Source: Rhytidiadelphus loreus
Taxonomy: Eukaryota; Streptophyta; Bryopsida; Hypnales; Hylocomiaceae
Reading direction: 5' to 3'
Assembly (NCBI GenBank): GCA_947034895.1
Contig: OX344764.1
Span: 3,410,001-3,474,000, forward strand
DNA: 64,000 nt
Shown here: one piece after another, positions 36,051 to 50,200 of the stretch
Layout of the letters: every line of letters begins with the position of its first letter
Position numbering within the stretch: the first letter of the stretch is position 1
The notes under the pieces: model-generated
What the model was told of the DNA's origin: nothing
Databases searched by the model: none
The model's input: the letters and a program-made list of their open reading frames with translations, nothing else
Made by a program: the position numbers and the translations under genes

Positions 36051-38575
36051 CATTTGGACATTTGGACAATGAGCGGTGAAGCTCTCATTTTCAAATTATC
36101 CCATACTCTTTGAAGATTCATGGTAGACAATTGATTTCAATATAGAAATTACATCTCCATCCTTCATTCCCACAAATGTGTTCTTAACAATTCTTTCATT
36201 GGGCCATCGAAAGTGGTTTTTTGTTGGGAAAGGGTCAAATGACATTGATTTTTTATTCAAAGGATTCTCGATATTTAAATATTTTTGGCAAATCTTCTGT
36301 ATATTTCTTTATTTCTTTATTAGACCTATTTGAGATTTAACAAAAAGATAGTGTATTCCATAAATTTATTGCCATGATCCTAATATTCGGTACTGATAGT
36401 TATTTTAATTCCCCATGCGGATGTTTTTCATGGATGAGGCCTCTCCACAAGGGAAAATAGACACTTTGAAGGCCATTGAATGTTACGTAGCAAACCATGT
36501 CTTCAACCAAGGCCAACTCTTAAGAGCCAAAAGGGATATTAATTGGGCAAATTGATGAATCATTTTTATTTACTTAACTCCTATATGTTCAAGGCTTTTT
36601 TTGAGTTTCTTGAAATTTGATATAAATTGAACAAAAAGACGACATTTTGATCATTCTTATCAATTTTGTTTGATTGTAACCGTACAAATTGAAACTAGAC
36701 ATGTTAGAGATCACATAGGAAAAAAACACAAAACAATATTGCTCGTGGATTGAAAGATTATAATGCTTGATCATCAGATTGTTAAAATTGTGAAAGTGAC
36801 TTGAAGTCTTTTGATCTTCTTTTCACAAGTCAAATCTAAAAGATTGGTCACCAAAAAAATATGATGTTAAAAGGCATAACATACATAGCCCCAATTAATT
36901 TACGGCTTCTCAAAATCTACTCAACAATTTTCCCTTAAGTGAATTTCTAATGTGATTTTTCTTCCAAAATCTATAATATTTAAGGCTCATTTCCAAGAGC
37001 CCTAAACACTAGAAAATCAAGATTTGCAATGGACACCCTTGCACAAAATCTTACAAAGAAAAATCATAATCATTCATTTTCAAAATCGGATTTTTGATGC
37101 TAAACTAGACTTCAAAAATAATTTTTCAACAACATAAACTACTAAAAATGATAGCTCAGTAAGGTTCAGTTTAACCCTTAAAAGACTAGATCCATTGCAA
37201 AATAGTCATATATCATCTCTAATCTAAATTTTCCCTTTTACATTGTGTTCAAATATCAAACTTTATATTTTTATTACATGACATTGTGAATTATCAATTA
37301 TTGTGAAAATTTTCACTTTGTTTCATAAAAAATTGTCAGAGTTATGATTTTTGTGAATAAAAGTGAAAATAAATTTGTAAATATAGCAAAAATAGTCCAA
37401 TTAATTTGAAATTATTTCAAGACGTACAAGTAGCAATGGAGATTAGTGTGAAATTTCTCAATTAGTTGTTTTATTTTTTACACCCAAACACCCTAGCAAT
37501 GATCTCAAAATCAAATTTCTAAATTTATCCTATTATATATTTGATATATATAATCTTAATATTTTGACATGTGAAAAAATGTATTTTCTATTGACACTAA
37601 TTTCTTTATAAATTTTGGTGGAAAAATCAAGTAATTATAATTTCTTAAAATAAAAGGTGGATATGAAATTATATAAATTAGAATATATGTTAGAATAATC
37701 TAGGATTTTTACTATAAATGAAGGTTTGAATGAAAAATATAATTTTGTAATTAAAATTTAAAAAACATTTTAAAAGGAGAAAGTTTGAAAAAAAAACATA
37801 CAATATGATGTAATATGGATTTTGACACTTGAAGCTTGCAATTGCAATAATTTTTTCAATTTTTTCAAAATTTTAAAATGGAATAAAACTAAAACTTGTC
37901 AAGCTTTATTTTCTTAGTTCAACACACATATCAATAATGGATATTTTGAATGTTTCAATTAGGGTTGACTAATGTGCATTCACTTTTTGGATGCACAAAC
38001 CGCAAAGGATTAACTTCAAAGTACTGTCCACACTAGAATTTGGTGCCTTAGGCATTTAGGGATTAATCAAGTGTATTTTTACTAGCTTCAATCCATGTCG
38101 GGCAAGGGCAAGTAGTAGATAAAGTGTTTTCATTTATAGTAAAAATATTTTACTCTCCTAATCAAAGAAATTCAAAAAATGTGTTAAAAAAAGTGTTTCA
38201 ATGATTAAACGTTATCTAATATAAAAGTTAATCTTCAAAGTCATAGAGACTAAGTTGTGTCTTCGGGGTGATTTTAGGAAGTTTTGAAGAGTTTTTTATG
38301 TGAGTTTTGTCATCAAAATTTCTTTGGGGAATGTCTTACATATAAGTGTAGTAAATGGTATTGAAAAAAAATTCTTTGTTGTAATATTGACTTTGTCAGA
38401 ACCTAGAAACATGATTTTTATTACTTATAGTAGAATTAGGGACAAAAGATCTAATCTTAGCTAATTTTTTTGATTCTTTGGGAAAGAATTAGAAAAATTA
38501 CTAGGATTATGGATTAGCCAAATGTAGGTTATCTTAGTAGGATAAAATGGTTAAGGAAGATAACTAAATTTTTCG
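36051..38575. other. AT-rich intergenic DNA
   Basis: Very AT-rich, with homopolymer runs. No gene, RNA or organised repeat was recognised. Confidence 0.5.
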
Positions 38576-40160
38576 TCCTAACCGGAAACCGGAATCACGA
38601 ATAGTGGTTCAGAAGCATTTTGGTGATACTGGAACCGGAAAAGGATCTATACCCGGATTCCAGACCGGAAGTCAAACCAAGGGAGGAGAACCTTGTCAAC
38701 AACAAATCAGAGGAGGACGAGTCTCCTGAGAATTCAAACCAGGAGGATAGCATTTTGAGGTTAAAATTTGGATCATGCGAAGAATCGGAACTAGAAGATG
38801 ACTCAGAACCGGATGTTATCTCTTCCACGTGATTTAAGGAAAAGGATAAGGCTCAGACTCCATCTAAGGATAAGGTACCAATGGGAATCAACCCTCGGTC
38901 AGTAGGAAGAAGCCAACTAGAAAGGGAGCAACCAAATTAGGAGAAGCACCTCAAAAGTGGCTTAGGAAGAAGAAGACTAGTTATTTTCAAAAATAGATTA
39001 GTTGCTTTTAGGAAGAAGAAGTAGAGAATTTGTAGGAGCAGATTTAGGAGTTCGTGAAAACTCAAGTTTTTGGTAGGTAGAAAGCAACTTTCAATTTACT
39101 TTCCGGATGGATGAACATGGTCAACGAAATCCGGATTTTTAGAATCTGAGATCCATTTTTTGTGGAAAGGGTTGGCTATTAGGAAGTCAACGGTGAGGAA
39201 GATAAGGAGAATGATGCGTGTCATTCCCTTGAATTTGGATTTGGATTCCCTTGGGATGAAAAGTCCCTTGGGTTGTAAACTATTTAGGATACAAATTTTT
39301 AGTTGTTAGTGTGCATTTTCATACCTTGTTTTCCTAGCATTATGTAATTCAAATCAGCTTTTCTGATTCACATTTGGGTGGCTGCGTACATTTCCATGAG
39401 TAATGTTGTTGGAGTATGTTCGGTAGAGTTGCAGGAATAGGTAGGGAGGAAGTGTGCCCGAATATTAGGTTTACCCGGATCCTTGGATTGTTAAATGAGT
39501 TTGCGTGTGATGATGATTTCTTGATCCATTAGTATGATCGGGTCGTGTTTCCCGTGAATGGAGATAGTATTAGTAGGCTGAAGTTACAATCGTTGATTTG
39601 CCAGACAACTTTAGTTTCCGGATAGATAAGTTCTCCAATAACCGGAAACACATAGGGAAGGTAACAACTTCCTAACTCGTCCGTCTCGGATTTTGCCAAG
39701 GGTTTAGACTAACTCAGTAGGCTGTCGTTGTAGTAATCAGTTAATCTCTTGACTAAGGATTCCTTGTGTGACCTATTGAATCGGATTCAAAATCCGGTTT
39801 AGTTGTGAAAAAGTCCTGGTTGGGTTTATTTTAGGTGTTAGTCTTTATGTTGTCCTTTTTATTTCTCAGTGGCACTCTTGACACTCTAAAATTCAAAGGG
39901 TAGGATTTAAGCTTCCTTCTTTAATTACAATATACAGATCCCTCTTGGTTCAGAGGTTAAACTCGATTCTGATTCCGATTGCCAGAAAACCAGAATAACG
40001 CCTTAGGGTACATGGAAGTTGGATTAGCTATCCAATTTTTGGTTCCAGTTTTAATTGAAGGTAGATCACAGGTAGTGTAAGATTAGGAGAAGAGAGCTAG
40101 AATCAAAATTAGTAAAAATAGAGTAGATAAGCTTAGATTCTTGACCGGATTTGAGTAGGT
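38576..40160 (+). other. CCGGA-rich decayed element, possibly a retroelement body
   Basis: The motif (A/T)CCGGA(A/T) recurs about fifteen times in 1.6 kb, in a genome region where CCGG is otherwise scarce. At 38620..38830 a short + frame encodes an acidic, serine-rich stretch (KSEEDESPENSNQEDSI and SELEDDSEPD). Broken frames after it are basic (GRSQLEREQ). Acidic then basic composition would suit a gag-like or transposon-encoded protein, but no protease, reverse transcriptase or integrase motif was seen. Function unknown. Confidence 0.35.
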
Positions 40161-41784
40161 TTTGCTTGGGATTGTTGTGGTAATTATTGTCTGGATTTAC
40201 GGTTACAAGTATTTAGTCCTATAAGTAGTACTCTTACTTTTTAGTACCATTGGCCAATTTGGTAGAGAAAAACTACCATCCATTTCCATCTAGATTTTAT
40301 TTGGTGTGTCAACACATGTCCATTTTCTAGTGATAGAATTGATTGGTGAAGGTTGTCTTTCATCATCAAGGGTTGTAATAAGGGATGTCATTATGGGTGT
40401 CATTGGAAATGTCATCCATTCATCTCAAGATCTTTGTACTACATAAGAGTGCCATTAAGGAATAAGGAGTGCAATTTTCTCAGAAACTATATGCGCTCAC
40501 ATTTTAGTTTTTAAAATTAGAAGGAATTTTTTTTAAATTAGGAAAAAGTTTAGACATTGTTATGAACTTGAGAATGTTGGGCAATAAGAGAAGTTATATT
40601 TCCACTTTTTCATTATTAAAAAAATTGTTGTGATTGAAGACCACTCTCAAGATTCATAAACGTATTCTATATAGAACATTTTTCTGACTTCAGAGCATCA
40701 AAGTAAATGGAAGTTGGATTATTGTCTAAAACCTTGACAAAGCATTTACACCATCAAGTACACTAATAATGATATTTAGTGTTATGTTACTAATAGTGTT
40801 ATGTTGACTCTTACCACACCCACTCTAAATGTCAAGTGGTTTGCATTTAGAATTTAGGATTCACCATCCCTTTGCCTCCACCTCCTTAACCTTGCCTGGC
40901 CGTCCTTTCTTGCCTCGTTGATTCCGCCTTGCCACCTTTTCTCTCTGCCGCCATCCTTTCTCTTTACTACCTTTATTGAGTGCTTGAGTAAAGTCTAAGT
41001 TCGCTTGGGACACGGAGAATTCCATAGGTAAGTGAACATGAGGTCCAAATCCATCACAAACTCACACATTCAAAGGTTCATCTCAAAATTCAGGACCAAC
41101 AAAATGTTACCAATTATCGTGTAGTTACTACTATTTTATGGGTGCATACGTTAATTTTCAAATTATCGCATTGTTATGATGAGCACGATTGCTGCAAAGA
41201 ATGAGCATTACTTTATAATATATTAACTATATGGCTTCTTTACATTAATTGCAAATGTGCAAAAGACACAAATTATACACGGAAATTTATTATCTTAGTC
41301 GTGCATTTTATGTATGTTGAAACACACAAAAAATACATGACAATAATGTCATTGCTATTTGCAGTGCAATAACGCTTATTAAATGATATCAATGTTTTAA
41401 CATTTACAATACAAATGTAAATGTTAAAATGTTGATCATCATTCTAATTAACAATAAATTTTTCTAAGTTAAATAGGTTTCAAAACCTGATTACAATGAA
41501 TCCATCCTTATTATAGGCCATCGAATTCTAGCTTGAAAAAAATCCATCACTAGGCAACCAAAAAACTTGATTGTGTAGTGAAGGAAATGAAGCCATTAGC
41601 AAGCCACCAAGAAACTTGATGACATAGTAAAGGATTTTGTTCAATGGCACTCAATGAATATAGAAGGTGAAGGGGTCCTTTGTATACGGAAATCCATTTG
41701 TTTGTCATGGCAAAGGATATGGGATAACTTGAAGATGAGAGCTTATTGTAGTCGGTGCAAGAATTGTGTTAAAAGTAGATGTTC
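40161..41784. other. Intergenic DNA with one imperfect palindrome
   Basis: No gene seen. At 41391..41437 TTTTAACATTTAC and GTAAATGTTAAAA form a 13-bp stem. A pyrimidine-rich patch lies at 40860..40980. Confidence 0.4.
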
Positions 41785-42125
41785 AAACCTCATTTAGTCA
41801 TAGTAAAATAAGTTTTTTCAAAAAACTTTAAACTAAAAAAAGTTTCCAAATCAATCTAAACCTCACCTTTACACATTTGTTTCTGATTTTGAGTCTCCAT
41901 CCAAAAGTTATGAACAAAAATCAAAGAGGATGTTTGAAAATGTCAAAAAAAAATGTTTCTTGCTACCCCTTTGTGATTTTTGTTTGTAACTTTTGATTGG
42001 AGGCTCAAAATCACGAACGGATTTTTGGAGGTGAAAGTTAACTTGATTTGACAACTTTTCTTAGTTCAAAGTTTTAAGCATTTTTTTTTACTATGCCTAA
42101 ATGAGGTTTTAATTTATACTTTTAA
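41785..42125. mobile_element. Foldback MITE, member 2
   Basis: Same design as the element at 35690. The left end is CCTCATTTAGTCATAGTAAA, the right end is TTTACTATGCCTAAATGAGG, and the arms share CCAAAAGTTATGAAC against TAACTTTTGATTGGAGGCTC. The arms are imperfect and the middle differs from member 1. The two copies define a family in this genome. Confidence 0.75.
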
Positions 42126-44985
42126 CACAATTCCTACTTTTCAATTGATTTAGTATTGAAATTGTGAAAGATAAAAAAAAATACAATATTAGTGCAATAA
42201 CTCTATACATACACAATGTTGTGTAATTATTGCACTAACTTCATATGTCTCAAATAAGCGCTAGTGCTACACAAACTTAGTCATCCATTAGTAAACCATT
42301 GAAATCGTATATAGTTATCGTGCACCTTCTATACTTAAAAATTCAGATATGAATGAGATGCCTAAATTGCACTGTCATCATGAATGGCAATACCGTGTTA
42401 CAACAATATTTCCAAATGAATGAATGTAACATGAAGTAGTGTCCAATGATAATTGTGCAATTACTAGTGGCAAATTATGAAATGGGAAATTTGTGATGTT
42501 TTGGCGGGTGAGTGTTGGCTGATCCCATCTCCGCCCTTATACTTTGCTCCCGTTATAACATTGTCAGAGTTTCCAAGGTGGCAACATTTTTGCATTCCAT
42601 GGATGAATAGCTGTTCAGAATCCATGTAGAGAAATTGCACAATTTGCATTTAGAATTGGAGTTCCTAGTAGAGGTTGGCGTTTTTTGTAGCTAAGGCTGT
42701 TTTCTTGTGTTCATTTGCAGGTGTTGAAGTTGGATCATTGGAAGGGTTTGGGGTGGGTGGGGTGTGGGGGTATTGCATTTAGAGCGTGATTTTAGATTTT
42801 TTCTTTCAAGGGAGTTGTTTTCTTGTCATCTGGGGTTTGAATCATGTAAGCAACTCCGAGTATTTATACTTGTAACACAATTTTCATATATTGAGGAATT
42901 TCTACACATTATTGGAAAGAATTGCAAGCAATTAGAGTTTTCTCTTGACTTCCAGTGTGTGTGAACTGTGCAAGGAGCTCTGATTTTTATAGAGCTATGG
43001 AACAAGAGATTCATGTATTGAGATATTTCTACTAATTATCTGCATTGTTGCTAACACAGTTGATGTCTTTGCAAACATTGTGGAATCTTTGGGACTGAAG
43101 ATTTCTTGAATTCTAATCCGGTGCAAGTAGAGAGGTTAGAAGAACCTACTAAAGAAGATGATTTGCAAGACATCATTGTTCTAGGTTCTTTTTCCATGAA
43201 AATATGTGATTCAATCTATGCTATTTGTTTTGATAGAGGATTAGTAAGTCCGTGTGGAATTTTTGTTCTCTTTTTGACTCATGTCTTTAATGGGACCACA
43301 CATGTACAATTTATTGGACTTCTTTCCTAAAGAATTTCAAGGAATTTGCTTTGACAGTGAAAGGTGGTCCTTTGATGGCAATTATTCACTAGAACCAAGG
43401 CATGGTCTCAATTTGATTTGCCAACATCATGGAGATTTAGTGGAAGCACAACTTTCTACGTTACACATGGTAGGAGTGTTCTAATTCTTTGTTTGTTATA
43501 AATGTACATTACTTTGATAAGGTAGTATGATCTAAAAGCAATCATGATACATAGGTACATTTTGCTTTCTTCAATGTACTAGCATTGCACAGTTCAAGAG
43601 GTCATTGCTTGTATTGATCATTGTGTTTCAATTTCAAAAATTTGTAACTAATTCCTCAAAAGTCCAAAGAATACAAAACAACTTGGATTAGATGCCAAGT
43701 CCTTCTTTTTTCCAATGAAAATTTACGAAAAATTGTTTCAAGGAGTTTAGCTTCTTTGAAAAGGCAATCAACTCTGAAATGGTTGCTTCAAGATTAGACT
43801 ACCTTAAGCTGTCCAATACTTATCGTACATTCACAACTTTTTTACTAACAAGTTGACTTGTTGTCATATAGGCATTGGAAATGGTGGTATCCAAGCGACA
43901 ACTTCCAAACATCACACATTTTATGCACCTGATTCTTGTTCTTCAGTCTATGTCTTATTAGATTGATCTAAGCTTGCTGCATCTGGTACAACCAATTTAC
44001 CACACTAAAGATTTGTTAAAATTTTGAATATATATTATTGAGACACACAAACCTAGGAGTCCCCAAAAGGTAAGTGGTCACCCTATGTTTACATATCGAG
44101 GCAAGTTTAATGACTTGTTTAAAACCTTGATTCAGCATTGATTTGAATTTGCAAGAATTTGATGTCTTGGTATCTGATGAAGCTAAACTTTTGCTTTCCT
44201 TTTTACTTCAATTTGGAAGTTGTTGTGATCTTAGATTCTACACAAGCATCAAATTTTCTAAAGCCATTACATTTGCTTAAATGAATACTTAACTTCTTGT
44301 AATGATTGTTCAGGTCTAGAAGTCAGCTGCAAAAGTTGTCGGATTGTACTCAAGGTGGCTGCAAAACTTTTCAGTTGCTATTACGCCAATATTGTTAGTA
44401 TTCTATTATAACTTTGCATAGACTTTTAGTACGGATTTTAGTGGTAGCAGAATGAGGTCATGGCCAGAAAAGTACTCAAATCCAAGTTAACTAAATTAGT
44501 GAGGTGTTGCTAGGACTTGCCGAGTTTATAGATATTGATTTTTACAACATTCTTCTTCTAGATACTTTTAAATTTGCTTAGGAACCAAAAAATGAATTGT
44601 TATTGTACTACACTACACTCCTACACTTTGAAAAATTCCACAAGGCTAAGTTCTATTTGGAATTGGATGAAACCACTACCATTAAATTTGTAACAAAGTC
44701 TATTTTCTAGAAATAATTTTTTTCTTCAAAAAACTCTAAATTGAAGAATGGGCAGCACAAACAACAGGGGCAACAACTAGAAAATGGATGCTTGGTTCAT
44801 TAGGGGTTAAAAACTAATTTTTTTAAATTTATGGTGGTTTTGAATGTTTTAGAGATGATTTCAAATGTAACTAGAGGTGATTTTCAAGGTAGTTTTTATG
44901 AGTTTTTTTTCATTTATTTCAAGCATTATTCTATCATTAATTTTGATTTTGTTTTGTATTTTTAATTTTAAGATTTTCCTTCTTC
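42126..44985. other. Possible gene fragments, unrecognised
   Basis: At 43106..43484 (+) two overlapping frames encode protein-like text (ERLEEPTKEDDLQDIIVLGS; DLLDFFPKEF-like and FDSERWSFDGNYSLEPRHG), followed by a possible donor. A frame change between them and the lack of a recognisable family leave this open. It could be an old gene fragment or transposon protein. The rest of the stretch shows nothing I can support. Confidence 0.25.
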
Positions 44986-44989
44986 TAGC

Positions 44990-45700
44990 ACCATGAATGT
45001 TAATGTGCTCTGTTAATCTCCTCCTCTTCACAACTTGGATCCAAATGTCAGTGCTTCACACGCATTGCAACAAGTTTCAACTATTACAACACGTAAATCT
45101 GTCATTGCTTGGATGATTGAAAGATGAGGCATTGCATGGTCCCAGAGGCCTTTCTTGATGCACAATTAGAGTTTTTCCACATCACTTTTGAGGATAGAAA
45201 AGTGCCAACCTCATGAGAGCATCACGATGGTGGAAGTTGCATGACAACTTTTTCAATGACGTTGGTGAAGATTCTAATTTGGTACTTTCTTATACCAGAA
45301 GTTGTTTTGAAGTTTGAAAGTGGCTACATACAAAGGCTACTTCTAGACGTGCCCACAAACGCTGCGATTGGGTGCAATGGCTTTACCCTAAACTTCTTGA
45401 TGCATTTGAATGATTTAAAAAAGCTGGAGTCAAATTTTCTTCAGTTTTGTTAATTAAGTTGGCACTAAGTATATTATTGGCTCAAGATTCTATCTACACA
45501 CATCAATCTAGAGATCCAAAAAATGATGTATTACTTACAGAAAAATTATGTCATAGTTGGATGCAATAATTTATGGATGTTCACAATATAGTTCTATTAT
45601 CTCAACGAGGTAGATTGACATGTAGTGCAGAGAAAGAACAGTTGATTGAAGTCCCCACAACATACCATTTGGGTGTCACGGAGAAAGGCTCCTAAATTGT
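44990..45700 (+). pseudogene. Decayed transposase relic
   Basis: The + strand carries a run of frames interrupted by stops and shifts. In order: RKSVIAWMIE, NLMRASRWWKLHDNFFND, RAHKRCDWVQWLYPKLLDAF, FKKAGVKFSSVLL, SIYTHQSRDPKNDVLLTEKL and LLSQRGRLTCSAEKEQLIEV. An RWW-type box followed by a basic helix-turn-helix-like region is typical of the DNA-binding half of pogo/Tc1-like transposases in mosses and oomycetes. The catalytic DDE half was not found. The relic lies directly upstream of POLD1 exons. The family name is from memory and tentative; that it is a relic is clear from the stops. Confidence 0.45.
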
Positions 45701-45869
45701 CTGCATGTAGCTTTTTGGTGATGAGGAAGTTGTCTACGTTGCTCCTGGCAACAGAGTGTCTCGAATTATGGGTCCAAAATTTGACTGTTTCATTTCCTTA
45801 TGTTAGTTTGTTGATGTTTGTATGATGATAATCTCTCAGATAAGCAAGTTGATTTGATTGATTTCCTAG

Positions 45870-47263
45870 GTCAGGACAGAGGACCAATAGAGGCTCAAAC
45901 TGGCACCAGAAGAAGTGATCAAGACTCCATCTGGAGAAATGTTTGTCAAGTCCTTTTTGGAAAAGGTTTGATGGCGTCCAAGTCCTTAAAGATCTTTAAT
46001 CTTGTTGCTGTCGTACCAATTTTGTTGTATTGATATTGGTTGGAACTAGTGTCGATGATACTCATAACATAGATTGGTTTGGGTGTCTTGAAATCACCAA
46101 TTCTCTTTCTCGACTGTAACTTGACGTGTTGCCTGTGGCCCACACTTCGAGATCCTGTGCCTTGAAACTTGCCTAGTGTCCACTGCTTTTGCTTGGTTTG
46201 GGACATCTTTTTATGCATTCAGACCTAGAGATGACCTTTTTATTGTTGTAGGGAATACTGCCCGAGATTCTTGAAGAGCTACTTGTTGCTCGTAAGCTCG
46301 CAAAAGCTGATCTAAAGGTTAGTATATTCATATTTTATATTTCGTGTATTGCAGTTACATAATCATATGCTGATTACAGGATCATCCTGTTGGTTGGCCT
46401 CTTTTAGTATGGCTTGACCTCATTGTTGTGGAGTGCAGTTGGTAGTTTGTCCTTGTTCTGGCCCTTGAATTAATTGAAAGTGAAGTCCTTATTTGGGTTT
46501 TTATATGTTGAGTAAAGGCTTTCACAGAATCCTCAATATTTATGTCTGTTTCAATCCTCCTTCTCCGTTCTTCGTTCATCTATCTTGCACATGCAATTAT
46601 AGTGCATCTGTTTTTGTTAACAAGAAGCAACGGATCCATTTGAAAAGGCTATGCTGGATGGACGGCAGCTTGCACTCAAGGTGCTTGCAATACGTTTGCT
46701 TTTGGTTATTAATGAAATTTCAAGTGCTTTAGAGCGTCTTTGGAGACAGAGCATGCTATCATGTAATCTTTTTTCATTGGAATTAGGACCCGTGAGTTTG
46801 GGAGAGGGGCAAGACTTTTTCTCAACATTGTGAATGATTGTAGATAAGTGCAAATTCAGTCTATGGATTCACGGGGGCAACCATTGGGCAGCTGCCATGC
46901 CTCGAAATCTCCTCCAGTGTTACCAGCTTCGGTAAAGATCAGAAACCTGACATTTTTAGAGTTCTTTGTCTCCCTTCTTTCTTGCTTTTGATCCTTCATT
47001 AAATGCTGACCTAGTAGTCTTACGTTTCATTTCTCAAGTGATTTAGCTCCTTTGAGATCTACATTGACTAGCATTGTTGTATAAAGTTTGAACCAGATGT
47101 TGTGGTTAAGGAGCATCAAGTATGAAATCCAGCTTAACCTTGATCTTGATTATCTCCTGATAGACTAATTGGTGGCCTGTGTATTCCAGGACGTCAGATG
47201 ATAGATCATACAAAGAAATTAGTCCAAGAGCGATTTACTACAGTAAACGGTTACAAGTATGAT
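45870..47263 (+). pseudogene. POLD1: DNA polymerase delta catalytic subunit, central exons
   Basis: Five exons precede those of copy 2: 45870..45965 (APEEVIKTPSGEMFVKSFLEK), 46252..46317 (GILPEILEELLVARKLAKAD), 46624..46680 (EATDPFEKAMLDGRQLALK), 46844..46931 ([20 protein letters not shown]) and 47190..47263 (RQMIDHTKKLVQERFTTVNG, cut short). They cover the conserved polymerase motif B region of family-B polymerases. The first exon has an in-frame TAG at 45888..45890, where the family has coding sequence. The acceptor before the third exon appears to have lost its AG in the right register. The last exon loses its donor and runs into unrelated DNA. A full copy of that exon reappears at 54049. 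Confidence 0.88.
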
Positions 47264-50200
47264 TTACTACAGTAAACGGTACTAATCGAGGGACAAAAAC
47301 GAAAAGCTGAGGAGCTCTAAGCTTTAGTTGTGGCAAAGGACGGGAAGACCAATTCAAGTTGCCAGCTTCGTGCAGTACTACTCTCGTACGTGTAGAACCT
47401 TTCTTTGCAACTTTAGAGACGGTGGAGTGACGTTCAGTCGGAGATTTATCATAAACTAAGCTTCTTATATAATTATATGTAACAACGCAAGGAAAAAAGA
47501 GCCACTTGCTTGCTTGGAGGATCAGAATACGTACTCCAGTGGGGAAGAAAGATAAGAATGCTAGCCCGAAGTCAACAGGAATCAAGTCTGACATATCTAG
47601 ACTACATCAAAAATATTCATGCACTTCAAAAAAATTTATAATTCATTGAGAAACTAGATTTTTTTCAACAAAATATTGAACATGCTATGGTTCAAGTAGC
47701 ACACTTGCATAAAATAAATTTTCAAAATTTCTTAAAACAATTTTTGAACTTTTGAATTTGTAACTTCTACAGTCTCATTATCCCCATGAAGGACAAAATG
47801 GATTTCGGTCAGGCTACTAGGGTTTCAATATTTGTGGTGATTTTCTGGAAGAAAAGTTTGTTGAGAAGATAGAAAAATGCATTAGCTTTCCGAAAATATA
47901 ATTTTTATTTCAATTGGAGTCTAGGAGCAAAAGTTATGGCACAAAAGCGCTTGTTTTAGTTCGATGGGCAGAAAAAACCCTTCAAAAGAACTTAAAGTAA
48001 AAAAAGATTTAAACTTGTTTTGTATAGATTATATTTTTATACACATGCTTTGATTTATTCCATTCGAATTTGATATGTGAAAGTTATGGACAATCTTTTT
48101 TTTCTAGACAATCAAAGCATCTTCTTGAAAAAATAACTTGTAGGATTCATTTTTGACCTCGATTTTCACAATTAAAAGTAAATAAATAAATTCACAAGGT
48201 TAAGATCTCTTGCTAGAACAATCTCACCGTTGAGATTAGTATATTTCAATTCCATCTTGGAGATATAAACAATTTAGATTTTCCTTTAATCTTGAACCTA
48301 CTTCTATTTAACAAATTTTTAATGAGTGAAAACTCAGTGTGTGTTTTTTGAATTTGTTTTCTAGACCCTAAACTCAATTTTTTATCATGTAAAATTAGAA
48401 ATCCAAAATCAGCAAAGCAAAAATTATAAGTTATGAAGGTTCAAAGTCAAATATTATAGTTGAGTAAGGTTCAGAATAGCTCATTTCCTTCACTTCAAAC
48501 ACAAATATCTTGCAATCTACAGGGTCAAACTTTGTGAAGTTTCTTCCACAGATTCTTATACTAGTCTAGTACAAGATCCTACAGTAAAATATGCCAAAAA
48601 ACATTAAAATCTTTTTTTTGCTCTTTGCTATAAAAATCGTAGTTTTAAGTGTTTTTTGATGGAAGAGAGGCCTTGGAACTTTAGAGGTTAAAACATTTAA
48701 TCAAATTTGTTAGTGAAAAAAAAATTTCAACACAAGTAAAAAATTCTCAAAATTCTTTACAAATGACAATGAATATACATTTTGGAATTTTATAGTGAAA
48801 GTTTCATGAATTTTGAAATTTTATTGGGTGAAATTTTATTTACTAATGACCCTAAATAGTGAAGTTTATTCTAATTCACTCTAAAAATCTCTAAATAATC
48901 ATGCAAGAACAATTTATATGCTTTTCAAATTTCTTGGCTCCAGATTTGCATCACTCAAAAGAAATTGATTTCATCAAAGAAGCCATTTATAAAATAGCTA
49001 GTGATCAATACAAAGCTAAGTACCATCAAACCTAACAATTCAAACATATTCATGGTCATATACCTATGTAAGTTGCAAAACCAAGTTTTGAAAAGACATT
49101 CACAACAAAATGTCACATATTAGTTCTCCTTGTGAAAATGGGACCCAAAACTCACACTTTTGTCCTTTGAAACTAACAAGAAAGTTTAGAATCCCCTTTG
49201 CGATATCTTTTCTCCATAAAGTTCCTTTAAATCCCCCAAGTAGGAATACAAATTGGTAGATTTCATAACACATTAACACATTTTATACTATTAGTAGTTG
49301 TCTACTATCAAAATCTTGGGTAGACTTCAATAGAAGCAATTCTCCAACATTATTTGTCAAGGGCATCATCAAGTTGGACATATAAAGTATCCTTTGTAAA
49401 GATTTCAACATGTAAAGTATCCTTCATACGAAGTATTGAATTCTATTTACATAATTCAAGGATTTCTAGAAACAAAGAGTTATAGAAACTTATCTTATAG
49501 ATTTTCAAAATCTATAAATTTTAATATTTTTGAAAACCTTCAAGACTCTAAAGATTTCAAAACTATTGGACTTTATGAAGCTACAATTGAGGTAGATTTG
49601 GATTTTAGAAATCTACAAATTAGTGGGATTGAAAATTCAAAAATCTACAAATCAGTTAGATTTCAAAATCTAGAATGTACAAGTTGTTTTAATTATATGC
49701 ACTAAATTCTATATAATAGATAGATTTGAAAATAACAAGTCTACAAATGTCCTAGAAGAGTGAAATTTCCAAATTGAGGAAGAAAACACTTCAAATCATG
49801 AGGCAATGGAAAAATGATGCATTTCATTTATAGGGAAGTAATATGACTTCCTTGTGATTTTGAGCGACACGCAATCTCTCAAGATTTCATATTATTGATC
49901 AATCATAGTGCTTATCCTAATGTTTATTCTCCTAACATGAAAACTTTCCAAATGATTTTGCACTAGGTAGCAATAGAGGTACAATGCAAGAAAAAGTTGC
50001 AAACCATATAGATAAATCTCTACCATAAATTACTTATATGTGGCGACATTGTGAATTAGGAGCTAGTAACTCTCGGGGGGTCATTTAGAGTGTCCATTAG
50101 AAACCATGTGCGAAGAAAACTTTGGACCCCCTATATACTTTTTGAATTTTAAATAAAACAAAATTAAAAAAAATATGAATAGATTTTCCTACTTTAAAAG

